DNA from: Ilex aquifolium
Taxonomy: Eukaryota > Streptophyta > Magnoliopsida > Aquifoliales > Aquifoliaceae
Direction of reading: 5' to 3'
DNA length: 64,000 nt
Assembly: GCA_951799425.1 (NCBI GenBank)
Contig: OX637393.1
Coordinates: forward strand, 10,164,744-10,228,743
This document shows, piece after piece, positions 36,827 to 48,878 of the stretch. Within the stretch, counting starts at the first letter, position 1. The number at the start of each line of letters is the position of its first letter. Under the pieces are notes generated by a model, which had not been told where the DNA came from, searched no databases, and saw nothing but the letters and a program-made list of their open reading frames with translations. Both the position numbers and the translations under genes were made by a program.

Positions 36827-37546
36827 CTTGTAGATACATATAATATAAAGATATAATAAAATATAGTCTTCTCCTTATATATATATTTTAATTTCTGGCC
36901 CTAGTAGATTTCTTTTTCCTTTTTTCTTTCCATCAACAAGAGTGGTTCATCACCAACGTGTACGGGCCATATAAGCCAATGCTAAAACTATATTTTTGGC
37001 ATTTGTCACAACATTTATCATTGGGATTCATATTTAGCTTCTTAGGATTGTTCGGCACTTACCGTCTATTTATAAATTTTAACATAAAACAATCAATACG
37101 AAATTAACAAATTGTGTTTAATTTTAGTGAGTTAGAGTGATGAATAAACCTTTTAAATTTGTCAAATAAATTAGTCGATTTGAATTTGTCTAAACATGGC
37201 ATGAACACACTAAATACAAGGCACAACACTGACACAACACAAATCTAATTTTTTATGATCATAAACTAGTCAAATATGATTTAAGTAAATTATAACATGG
37301 CACAACTTATACACAACACAAATTAGACACGACATTAAAGACGTGTTGGTCCAATGATTTTCGATCATTAAAAGATTAAAAAATAAACGAACATATGTAC
37401 AGAAGAACCATATGGAAGGCCCTTTCTCATGGAATCGGCGTATAGTACATCTAGATATATTTGTGACCTTTTCAACATATATTTGAAATTTCAGACGGCA
37501 ACATATTTTATTGAAGAGACCTCTTCTTCCCTCCTCCTTCTCATCC

Positions 37547-37554
37547 TATATATA
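37547..37554 (+). promoter_or_regulatory. TATA box of germin-like gene 1
   Basis: TATATATA lies 101 bases before the ATG at 37648. The surrounding 400 or so upstream bases resemble those of the minus-strand germin-like gene, including a shared CTCTTCTTCCCTC word just upstream of both TATA boxes. Confidence 0.7.
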
Positions 37555-37647
37555 GAAAGCTTGTGATCTACTTGTTTCACAACTCCAAATCTTTACATTA
37601 TACTTTTGCTTTTCTCCACCTTCTTTTTCATCTTTTTCATAATCAAG

Positions 37648-38421
37648 ATGGCAAACTTTATTATGATTTTAAGTTTGGTAACTCTCTCTTGTGCTATCGC
37701 AATGGCTTTTGAGCCCAGTCCCTTGCAAGATTTCTGCGTTGCAGACACTACTAGTCCAGGTTCAAATACGAGGCTTTTAACATGTTTAATACCATTTACT
37801 TTATTTCATAATTTTTTGTTGATTCTTTTTTATTATACCCCGATTAGTTTTCGTCCCCATGACTAAATTTTCTGCATGTCGACAGTTCTCGTTAATGGTC
37901 GTGCTTGCATGGACCCAAAATTTGTGCAGCCTGCACATTTTTCCTTCAGTGGGCTTCACGTAGCTGGCAATACATCCAATCGGTTTGGCTCTGTGGTTAC
38001 TCCAGTCAATGTGGTCCAAATACCGGGATTGAACACCCTTGGTATCTCTCTGGCTCGGATTGACTATGCAGTAGGGGGTGTTCTCCCTCCCCACATGCAT
38101 CCTCGTGCCACGGAGATCTTGACAGTCCTAGAAGGGACACTTGAAGTTGGCTTTGTGACCTCCAACCCTGAGAACCGATTCATTTCAAAAGTTCTTCAAA
38201 AGGGTGATGTGTTTATCTTTCCGATTGGCCTTGTTCACTACCAAAGAAACGTGGGGTATGAATGTGCCGTTTCGATCTCTGGTTTGAGCAGCCAGAATCC
38301 TGGTGTCATTACTGTGGCTAATGCTGTTTTTGGATCAAACCCGCCTTTGCCCGCTGATATGCTCGCCAAAGCATTTCAAGTGGACAAGAATGTGGTCAAT
38401 AACCTTCAAGTCATTTTCTAA
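37648..38421 (+). CDS. Germin-like protein (subfamily 1 type), gene 1, one intron
   Basis: Exon 1 is 37648-37759 and exon 2 is 37886-38421, joined across a GT-AG intron of 126 bases at the codon for Val38. The product has 215 residues. A signal peptide covers about residues 1-20, so the protein should enter the apoplast. A conserved Cys pair (Cys30, Cys45) is present. Cupin box 1 is [17 protein letters not shown], with His107, His109 and Glu114; box 2 is [14 protein letters not shown], with His155. Together these are the four manganese ligands of germins. Asn66 lies in an N-glycosylation site (NTS). Family members form hexamers in the cell wall; some have oxalate oxidase or superoxide dismutase activity, which the sequence cannot decide. 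Length is normal for the family. The ATG chosen is the one that opens directly into the signal peptide. The gene looks intact. Confidence 0.93.
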
Positions 38422-39208
38422 GCGTGCAAAAAATACAATGATGGAGATTTGGCTTCTTTGTATTTATAAGATGGCTCGAGGGTGGTGTTTGCCATAAGTC
38501 TATTTATTTAATTGCACTTGTTTTTCAGTTCAAAAAATTGCATTGCATTGGTTCTGTTTGATCTCCTTCTTGAATCAAACTTCATGTATCTTTATTCCTT
38601 CCTATAGTGAAAGAAGTCAAACTACATCTCTTTTGACCATTAATTTATGAAATGAATGCGAGGTGGCAGTTTTTTTTTTCTTGTTTTGAGGAGGATTACA
38701 TATATTATTATCTGGACAAAATAAGCTTGGCAAGAACACCAGTAAATGAAGCAGTGAACAGCAACCAATGATGTGCAATTTGAACCAGGTGCTAAACAAG
38801 TGAACTGGGATAAAGATAGATTAGAATTTTTATTTTTATTTTTTGTTGGGTTTCGGTGGGGGTGGGAGTGGGAGTGGGAGTGGGCGCAAATAAAAAAATT
38901 AAAATTTGAGTAAGAGGTAGGGTACACTTTGGGAAGGCCAAGTCAAACCCAAATTTTAGATTTTCACTTTTTTTTTTCTTTTGCTGTGAGAAAAAGGGAT
39001 AAAAACAAAAGAGAGCGCTTGGACACCATTTAAATAGGCCTTTGACCGTGCTTGTTATTCGTTTCGGGAATGAACTTAGTTAAGTTAGTATAGTGGTTAA
39101 TTACCGAATTCCAATACAAATTTCAAGAATATTCAAATTTCTAAGTTCAGGATGAAAAGTTCGGCTGGTATCCACTGGACCACCCCACTCGGTGATAGAT
39201 TTTCACTT
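38422..39208. other. 3' flank of germin-like gene 1 and spacer
   Basis: The first 80 bases resemble the 3' flank of the minus-strand germin-like gene (shared GAGGGTGGTGT). The rest holds a short G-rich tandem stretch near 38860 (GGGAGTGGGAGTGGGAGTGG) and no gene. Confidence 0.5.
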
Positions 39209-41994
39209 ACTCACTACAAGAATTATGGAAAAATTCGGCATTTAATTTCTGGCGTTTAACTTAAACGCTACTAAACTCTTAATTAAAAAAAAATTTCGCA
39301 AAATTTTCCGGCGTTTAAATTAAACGCCACAAATTTTTAATTAAAAAAAAAAAATTTCCTCCCCCAACATAAACCTAATAAAAAAATTTTTTTTGCTTAA
39401 TTTCCGGCGTTTAAGTCAAACACCACAAATTCTTAATTAAAAATAATAAAAAGTTTATTTTCCTCCCCCAAAATAAACCTCATTTTTTCCCCAATTCACT
39501 CTCTAGACTCAAAATAGCCACAGAAACCTAGCCACAGATCTGGTCTCAGGCGACTGACTTTTCGTCGGCTCTTTCTCAGGCGACTACTCTTCGTCGTCGG
39601 CTCTTTCTCAGGCAATTCCTCGGTACTTCAAGCTTGTTCGGATCGAGTTCAAATTCTAGGGCTACGAGTTTGTTCGGGTTTTCTTCTTCGAGTTCAGTCT
39701 CTTTTGGTACCACCTATGCAACTTCACCTTTGTCTTCAGCCTTGTTTGGATCGTCTTCTCCGAGCTGGGCGATTGCTACACTAGCAAGTTCCACATCAAC
39801 TCTGATCATCTTCTCTTTCTCAACTCACATTTTTCTGTGATCTGTAAGTACCTTTACATGGTGCCAAATTAGCTGATATTTCTGAGTTGTATAAATCTTG
39901 TTGTTTCTGTTCTAGATCTCAGATGTAGCATGAGTTTGTTGATGTTGGCATGGCTTCTATTAAGGATTTCTTATTTTGGCTATCTGTCAACAAATCGTGT
40001 TCTAATTCCATCATTAAATGCAATTTCTTTTTCTTTGATCTGTCTGTAGTTGTAGAATTAGATTTGTAACAATGATTTAAAGAACAATAATTCATAGATC
40101 TTGGTTGGCTTGGTATAGATTTTAGTTTAGTAAAGTACCTGTTCACTGGCCTCTATTAAGGATTCGTGCTATGATTCCATGTTGAATGCTATATTTTCTG
40201 GTTAATTTCTTTGCTAGCCTTGTCTATTTGAGTAAGCTCGATTGAATTAGGTTATCTAATGCCAGATGTAGTGATTTGTTTAGCATCCATATGTATTATT
40301 ATGTATGTCAAGAAATTATTAATTAAATTAGTTATTGTTCGAGTTCAAGTTCCCTGATTTCAAACTTGATTTGTCTTTCAATTGCAGAATTTCAAACTTG
40401 ATTTGTCTGTGTGTTGCATAGACTTATCCCATTAACTCTTGTCATTTCTAAGCTATTTCAGTCCAACACTTCTTAGAGCTTTCAAATAGTTAATGGGGTG
40501 TCATACAATGTATTAATATGGTGTAGATTATTCTTTTATTTTTTGATTCTGATTTAACTATGGATAATTTTGAATTCATACAATGTACTAATATATTATG
40601 CTTTGGTTTGTAAATAGATCTACCTAAACTATCATGACCTCAAGGACTAAGAATTTACCTCAAGAGTTTGGGGAAAATTTCCACTAAAAAGTCTTTTATG
40701 GTTTGGTGCATATTTGTCATATTCATATCGATCCCAAAATCAGGGAAAACCTAAGACTCTGGACAGTCCTTGTACAGGGTAAGAGTTTCTATTTTTTTTA
40801 TGGTCGGTTTCCCTTAATATCCTCGCATTGATAGTGATGCTACAAGTAGAATGGCATTCAATTAGAAATGAGGTTTTAGTCGCAAAAACCTGCTTCCTCA
40901 ACTGATGGGCATTAGTTTAGTTTGAACTTTGGGGCTCCCTTTTTCTTAGACCATTTGGCTGTTTTTATTTTACCTGCCACACTTGTGTGCCTTTCTGCAT
41001 TGGCATGTCAATCTTATGTGTTCCCTAAGCTCGATGATTCACACTTTGTTCATTCTCAAGTGTCTGTGATTGTTTTATAGTAATTGAAATATTAGAGGTA
41101 CTATAAATATTTCGGCTTATCTAATTTAAGTTGTCTTGTTTCTATGTAGCAGCAGAAACATCCATCCATCTTTATCAGACAAGGCTCAAGAGGAAAAGGC
41201 CCATAGATGTGAGTTTGTGCATGGCCTATTATTCTCCACGATTTTGGACGATGACTTGTGACCGAGACAATGTTGCTGCAGTGGTATTCAAGATCAACTA
41301 TAAACAGGTGAAGCTCGTGATTGAACTTAGTTACTGACAATATTCTAGCCGTGGTCTTCAACTATTAAGCATTAGCAGAGAAGCTCATTGTCAAAGTTGG
41401 GTGATGAATATGCTGATAAAGTTGGCACAAAAGTCAGGGTAGAGGAAGGAATTGAATCTAAATGCATGTAACAAGCCAATGTAATCAGCTAGGCTGAATC
41501 TTTGTATCCAATGCTCATATTGACTTTGTATCTAATGCTCATGCTCTTCTTGTTTCCTTGTTATGGAGATTGGTTTTGTTTATCTTTTTGCTTCTTGTAA
41601 TTCTGTTTTGTTCATAAATAAATTTTTTTATTTTGATTATAAAATGAGCAGGGTTTTATTATAAAAAAAAATATATTAATTATCATTACCGGCGTTTAAA
41701 TAACGCCGGAAAAAAATAGTTCAAAAATAATAATTACTGGCGTTTAAATAAACGCCGTAAAACAGCTCCGATTACCGAAATTTTAAAAGGGAATCGTCGA
41801 TTAAATAAGCGTTATTTCGGCGGGTAGCAAACGTCACTTTAGTTTTTGTGGCGTTTAATTATACGCCGGTAATTTTTCCGACGGAAGTTTCGACGGCGTT
41901 AACACAAAACGTCAATAATAATATTTTGCGGCGTTTATTTATATATAGCGGCGTTTAATAAACGCCGGTAAAAGTCATTGTTCTTGTAGTGACT
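39209..41994 (+). mobile_element. Non-autonomous CACTA element, 2.8 kb, with 3-bp target duplication
   Basis: Element 39212-41991 begins CACTACAAGAATTATGG and ends CATTGTTCTTGTAGTG; ACT flanks both sides. Subterminal zones of about 250-350 bases repeat GCGTTTAA and its complement many times, the usual transposase-binding layout of CACTA elements. No transposase is encoded. The middle (about 39.49-41.64 kb) looks like a transcription unit: a 5' leader, an FG-rich coding segment, possible splice sites, and a 3' end with AATAAA near 41616. Confidence 0.9.
39622..39840 (+). pseudogene. FG-repeat (nucleoporin-like) segment inside the CACTA element
   Basis: The frame contains SLFGSSSNSRATSLFGF, then SVSFGTT, then SALFGSSSPSW. 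That is five FG dipeptides in about 45 residues, in a Ser/Thr-rich, charge-poor background. This is how FG nucleoporins of the NUP62/NUP98 kind look; those proteins line the nuclear pore channel. The frame has no ATG at its head, and a GTAAGT donor lies just after the stop near 39845, so the segment may be one exon of a captured gene. Low-complexity sequence can arise by chance, so the identification is tentative. Confidence 0.4.
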
Positions 41995-42380
41995 TGAGCA
42001 GTGAGTTTAAATTTCTAGATTGAAATTGGACAAAAATATCACTTCCAAATTTAACTTTGGTTGGGGATCTCAATTTTGAAAAATGCTATTTAAATCTAAT
42101 TTAGAGACTTAATTAATTACAAATATTAAATTGAAAATTAGGTTCTGTATAACATTGGAACATATACAAACTATCTAATGGCTACATTGAATTAGGTTAG
42201 ATTATGAACCTATAGTATTGTTCCTCAGTTTTTTAGCACCCAACTCAAACTCGAATGAAATGTATGAACTCAGATATCAAAAGCCTTCCAAAATTTTGGA
42301 TTAATAATTCCTACCGAAAAAAGTTAATGATTTCTACTATCCAATAATCCACATTTATTAGGAAATTGCTAGTTTGGAGC
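41995..42380. other. Spacer without recognisable gene
   Basis: AT-rich sequence between the CACTA element and a LINE remnant. Nothing supported. Confidence 0.5.
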
Positions 42381-43233
42381 CATGGCTCTTACCCCTCCCT
42401 TTGCTCCTTCCTCCCCCCTCTTTGTACCCCCTTCTCTAATCCCTTCCAACACTTCCAATGCTCATATTGAACATCGCAAATAATGTTGTTTATGTCCCCA
42501 GAATTACTAAAGGGTTTGCTCATAAAGAGGCCACCATAAATGCCATCACCGACAACACTAGAATGCTTCCTACACCAAAACAAACTCCATCAGTAGCTAA
42601 TGGAACCCAACTCTCTATCAAAGTGGTAGTTGCTGATGGTGAAGCCATTAACGGCTAAACTAGCTGCTCAAAGGAGAAGTACACCGCTCAAGAGGCAAGG
42701 CCAAGACTAATGGTACTCTCACCAATGCCACTGCAAAAGTAGCCGTGATGGTATAAGATAATTATGTAGGACGAGAATTAATAATTATTTTATTTTATTT
42801 TTATTATTTATTTAGAGTAAGGGCTAATTAGGAATATTCTAGAGTTATTTATTGCCTAAATCATGTCTATTTTCCTAATTCATTAGACATGTGTTTTATT
42901 GTTTTAGGTAATTTTCTTAAAGTTAAGAATTTGTTTCTATTTTGGAAAACTTAGGATTTTAGTTTTTCCTTTAAATTGTTAATTTATTACAATTTTATTC
43001 AGTTGATTGAATAATAAACCTTTTTTAGAGATATTCTCTTGTTACCCTCTCGGTGGATTCAGAGTATTTGTTATATACAGTTAGAATCGTAGTGTTCATT
43101 ATGTTTCTTTGTTCCACTGCGTAAATTGGTATCAAAGTCTTGCCTAACCTGGTGTGATGACTAATCAATGCAATGGTAACAATCTTCCTAATGGCGGTGA
43201 TCATGTTGAAGGGGTTCTTTCAAGAGCCGAATT

Positions 43234-43455
43234 TGTTAATGCTGGTAAAACAAAGTTGTCAAACTAGGAGGAAAACTCACTGCTATTATTGAATATAGAT
43301 GGGGCTATTTATAACCTTACAGTAATTGAAACTAGAAATAAAAGGCACTCCACTGTGTTTGTGGGATTGTGCTAAAGAACAGGTCAACTCCCTAAACAAT
43401 AGGGATTTATTAACTGAATTCAAAGACTAAGTCTACTTCTAGAACCACTGCAACA
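43234..43455 (-). repeat. 3' LTR of the young copia element
   Basis: 222 bases; differs from its partner at 47523-47744 at two positions. Confidence 0.93.
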
Positions 43456-46400
43456 AACCCTCCCTTAAATTGATCACATATCAGTTTATTCCTGGATCCT
43501 TGCAAACACCCATCAGTGCCCGCATTCTCTCAAAAGCATCCAGCTTTAGCGGCTTGGTCATAAGATCTGCCAGTTGTTCTTGAGTTTGACAGTATTCCAG
43601 CTTGACTACTTCATCTCGAGTGAGGTCACGCAAAAAATGAAAACGAACATCAATATGCTTACTCTGACCGTGCATAACTGGATTGCGAGAAAGCTTAATT
43701 GTTGAGCTATTGTCACAATAAATCACAGTTGCAGAATGTTGTTCATGACAAAGTTGCTCCATCATTCTTCGTAACCAGACAGCCTGACATGCACAAGAGG
43801 CAGCAGCAACAAACTCGGCTTCAGTAGTTGAAAGAGTGACAATTGGTTGCTTGCGAGAGGACCAAGAAACTGCACCCGAGCTTAATAAAAATAGAAAACC
43901 AGATGTGCTCTTCCTATCGTCAACATCCCCTGCATAATCACTATCGGAATACCCTACAAGCTGATGGTTCCCTCCCTGGCGATAGAACACTCCAAATTCA
44001 AGAGTTCCTTTGATATACCGTAGCACACGTTTAGCTGCTTGGAGATGTAGTGTAGTAGGATGAGACATATAGCGACTCAGAAGACTAACAACGAACATAA
44101 GATCCGGCCTGGTATGCTCACCCGTGATATCCTTCATCAACTTTGATCTAGGTACAATTGGATTGTGGACTGAGTTGCAATCAGCCATATGAAATCTCTC
44201 CAGGATTTCACGAGCATACTTTTGTTGACATAAGAAAATCCCATTGTCCTGTTGCAATACCTCCAAACCAAGAAAATACCTCATTTTGCCCAAATCAGTC
44301 ATGTCAAACTCTTGCATCATGGAACGTTTAAAATAATTGAACAGAAAGTCATCATTGCCGGTGAAGATGAGATCATCGACATATAAACACACAAGTAAGA
44401 TTTTACCAGCAGGGGTGTGCTTGAGAAACAAGGTGTGTTCATATGGACATTTTTTAAAACCTTCTTTCAAAAAATAAGCTTCGATTTTGCTATACCATGC
44501 CCGGGGCGCTTGCTTCAAACCATACAGCGCCTTGTGAAGTTGATACACTTTGTGTTCTGCACCTCTGACTTCATACCCAGGTGGCTGGTCGACATATACC
44601 TCCTCGTCAAGCTCTCCATGAAGAAATGCGGATTTTACATCTAATTGATAGAGTGGCCATGATTCTTGAGCTGCAATGGCAAGGATAAGCCGAATAGTGT
44701 CTAAACGGGCTACGGGAGCAAAAACTTCAGAATAATCAATGCTGTGTTGTTGGGTGTAGCCTTTGGCGACGAGACGTGCCTTGTATTTGTCTATTTCGCC
44801 ATGCTCATTCAGCTTTGTCTTATACACCCACTTAACTCCAATTGTTTTTGCTCCTTCAGGCAAGTCTGTCAACTCCCAGGTATTGTTTTTTCGAATGGCA
44901 GCGATCTCGGCATCCATGGCAAGTCGCCACTTGTCACTATGAACTGCATCAGAAAAGGTTAAAGGATCTTCATCAATAAACATAGCAAAGTTATCATCTT
45001 GTTCTTCCTCTAAAAGACCAGCACCACTATCATAATCACGCATCCAAAGTGGTGGATGACGAGATCGTCTTGCTGCTACATGATCAGGCGTATGGACTGC
45101 TGCATGGTCAAGTGAGTGAACAAGAGTTGGAGGAGTGTCTTGGTCAGCTTCAATACTTGGATTTCCAGAGGCAGGAGGCGTTGTATTTTCAGCAATATTT
45201 TGATCAAGTGAATCTGTATGTTCTTCCTCCAATTCAAGTGCAGCATGAACAGTAGCACCATGTGTTTCTGTCCAAGGCCAGTGTCCATCTTCATTGAAAA
45301 CAACGTCACGGCTTATCACAATTTTATTTGATGAGGGGTCATACAATCGATACGCCTTGGATTCCTCGCTAACACCAAGAAGGACACACTTCAAACTCTT
45401 GTCATCCAATTTTGTGCGTTTGACATCTGGAACATGACCATAAGCGAGACATCCAAATATGCGAAAGTGATCAACCGAAGGTTTAGTGCCACTCCACGCC
45501 TCCTCTGGTGTTTGATTTCGCACAGCAAGTGTGGGACTTCGATTGAGAACATGTACTGCCCAATTTACTGCCTCAGGCCAGAAGGTCTTAGGCACTTGTT
45601 TGCATGAAAGCATACTGCGAACTATCTCCATGATCGTGCGGTTCTTACGCTCCGCCACTCCATTTTGTTGAGGAGTATAGGCTGCAGTCAGTTGACGTCG
45701 AATTCCGTTGGTCATGCAAAACTCAGTGAATTCATTGGAATTAAACTCTCCACCCCTATCTGTACGCAGACCTCGGATGGATGTGTTCTTGGCTGTTTCA
45801 ACCTTAGCTTTGAAAAGCTTGAATACTTCAAAGGCCTCTGATTTTTCTGTTAAGAAAAATACCCAGGTTTTTCGACTAAAATCATCAATAAAGGTCAAAA
45901 GATACCTTTTATTGCTGTTGGATATTGGAGAAATAGGCCCACAAATATCGGCATGGACAAGTTGAAGAATTTGTGAGGATCTCCAAGTGCTTTCTTGTGG
46001 AAAAGCTTTCCTGTGTTGTTTGCCTATTAGACAATCTTCACAGAAAAGGCTGGAACTCTTCAATTGCGGCAAACCCTTGACCATCTGTTTGTGATAAAGT
46101 GTTTTGAGGCCACCAAGACTCAAATGCCCATAACGACAATGCCACAAATGATCTGAACTTTGAGAAAAAGTATGAAAACATGGCTGATCTGGTTGATCTG
46201 ATGGAATGATAGTGGCTCGAATAACAAACATGCGATTGTGTGACATAGTGGTTACAATGATGAGTCCTTTCTCCGGATGAAATACTTTGCACTGGTTGTG
46301 TTGAATTAGGATAGCTAATCCTTTCTCCTGCAATTGGCTAATACTTAAGAGATTATTCTTCAAATCAGGTACGTAAAATACCTCTGTGACAATGTGTGCA

Positions 46401-47522
46401 AGGTTGTTGATTTGCATATGGATTTGTCCTTTCCCCATGACTTGGAGACTTGAATTATTGCCAAGTTTAACAGATTTGCGGAAGGTCTCATCAAGGTACG
46501 AAAATAACTCTTTCCTTCCACACATGTGGTTGCTGCAGCCAGAGTCCAGGAACCAGATAATTTCCTCATCAGATCGATCATCATTAACGTAGGCCATGAG
46601 TAGAAGCTCTTCCGTCTCTGCCGTCTCAGCAAAATGAGCTTTGGAGTCCTTCCCGTAGCTGGGCTCCTTGTGTTTCTTTGGACACTCATTCTGAAAGTGA
46701 CCAAAATCATGACAATAATAACATTCAACAAGAGCTTTGTTCATACCTTGTCTACCACGTCCACGTCCCCTTCCACGTGCGGCACCATGACCACGTCCAA
46801 GACTACCAAAATGTTCCCCATGAACAATTTTTAATGCTTGTTCTTCAATGACATGACTAGACATTCGTTGTTCATGTACCTGGAGACTACTTTGCAATTC
46901 GTCAATACTCATATGATCCAAATCCTTGGATTCCTCAATAGAGCAGACCACGTAGTCAAACTTGGATGACATAGAGCGCAAAATCTTTTCATTCACAGTA
47001 ACGTCGCTCATTTTTTCACCAAGACCGCATTTTGTTAGTAATTGTGAGAGTACGAGCAAAAAAGTCATTGATAGATTCACCTTCTTTCATGTGCAGAACT
47101 TCAAAATCTTTGCGAAGAGCCTGAAGTTGCGCACGCTTGACTCGGGCATTCCCTTGATACTTTTGCTTCAATGAGTCCCAAATTCCCTTGGCCGTGTCTT
47201 TGGTCAAGATGGTTTCCAGGATGGTGCGATCAATGGCCTGGAATAAGTAGTTCTTGGCTTTTAAATCCTTCAATTTCTGGTCAGCTAGCACCTTTCGTTC
47301 CGCATCTGTGAGGGCTGCATCCTCTTCGGGAACTTCATCCTCTTTGGAAACTCCATTTTCAACGATGTGCCAATATTCCTTTGAGCGAAGGAAATTTTCC
47401 ATGAGCATGCTCCAATGCTCATAATGCCCATCGAGCCGGGGAATAGCGGGCTGCACAAAGTTATTCTCTGAAGACATGATTGAGCTGTGGCTACAATTTG
47501 TGATTTTCGCTCTGATACCAGA

Positions 47523-47744
47523 TGTTAATGCTGGTAAAACAAAGTTGTCAAACTAGGAGGAAAACTCACTGCTATTATTGAATATAGATGGGGCTATTTA
47601 TAGCCTTACAGTAACTGAAACTAGAAATAAAAGGCACTCCACTGTGTTTGTGGGATTGTGCTAAAGAACAGGTCAACTCCCTAAACAATAGGGATTTATT
47701 AACTGAATTCAAAGACTAAGTCTACTTCTAGAACCACTGCAACA
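47523..47744 (-). repeat. 5' LTR of the young copia element
   Basis: 222 bases, directly followed on the minus strand by the initiator-tRNA-Met-type primer-binding site. Confidence 0.93.
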
Positions 47745-47763
47745 AAATTCTCGAAGTTCCAAC

Positions 47764-48878
47764 TGATAGAGTAATATACTAAAAACTTGTTTTTTGTAGT
47801 GAAACTCATTTTATTAATTAATAGAAGTTTATTCTTTCCATTTTATTGAGAATCTATATGGGAAAAATATTTACATTATATTTAATATATGATATGCATA
47901 TGTCTTATATTTTACATTGTAGATAGTCTGGTGTGTAGAATTCGGCTTATGCACAGGAGACCAAATTATTAGATCCTTGTATAATATGAGTATACGTTCA
48001 AAATCCTAGATAGAATTGGGCACACCATCAGTATGATTGTAGTGTAATATTCTGGCATAGTCTGTCTTGATTGTAGGAGACTGTTTGATGTCTCGGATTA
48101 TTAAACTAGTACACTTTGTATATTGAACAGACCCATGTTGAGGTTATTATCTTTTACTGATTCAATAAGATAGTAAATACCTCATTATTATTATGATTGC
48201 TTATGCTCTTAATTCTGAAATATTTAATTGTCACGTACATAAAATGTTTGTCACTTTAATTCATCAAAGAGTGAGATTCATATTGAATCAATAAGCTCGG
48301 TGAATTGGAAGACGATGTTATTTGTATCATAGAAATTAATTAATAAAAGAAATCACGTCCTAGTATTTAAATGGGTTGATAATGTTCTTTTGAGGAAACT
48401 CATAAATTTTGTCCATGTCGAACCCTGCAGGTGGATTTAATTATCCGACATGATAAATAAGTTGAGTGTTAAGGTCTTAATAAATATAAGAAGTCAATTA
48501 AATATAATTGTTAATAATTTATTTAATTGATGGACATCTGTAATCTTAAATGTGAGGAGATTATTAAGCATATAATAATAAGGAACTCGAATATAATTTT
48601 GAGATAAGGCTCAGGAGATCAATAATAAGTTTTTAGTGGACTAACTTATTATTAATGGACAGTAGGATGTTTATTCTGGGTTGAACATATAAATCCTAAA
48701 TTTATTGGAAGCCCAGTCCTTATTTCTTCTTAGAATTTATGTCGTAACTTATATATAGACGTCTAGACTCTCTAAATCAACATTAATTCTTTACGCACGT
48801 TTTTTAGAGAGGCTGAAAAGGAGAGTAGAAGTTCAGAGGTTATGACAATCCACACTGCATCCAGATTCTGACGTTGGG
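47764..48878. repeat. Truncated copy of the 1.26-kb LTR family
   Basis: It aligns over its length with 30447-31560 (shared words include AGACTGTTTGATGTCTCGGA, with small differences). It stops abruptly at GACGTTGGGG, where the old element's right LTR begins. The last part of the LTR is missing. Confidence 0.85.

Larger units (their letters stand above)
43229..47749 (-). mobile_element. Young Ty1/copia LTR retrotransposon, nearly whole
   Basis: Minus-orientated element 43234-47744 (4511 bases). LTRs of 222 bases (43234-43455 and 47523-47744) differ at only two positions. Flanks GAATT and AAATT differ by one base. The primer-binding site TGGTATCAGAGC (complement at 47509-47520) and the purine tract (complement of AACCCTCCCTT at 43456) are in place. 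Parts, right to left: gag with a zinc knuckle (about 46.7 kb), protease, integrase, reverse transcriptase with YVDDL (about 44.4 kb), RNase H. It looks close to whole with about one break. LTR divergence under 1% suggests less than half a million years. Confidence 0.93.
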
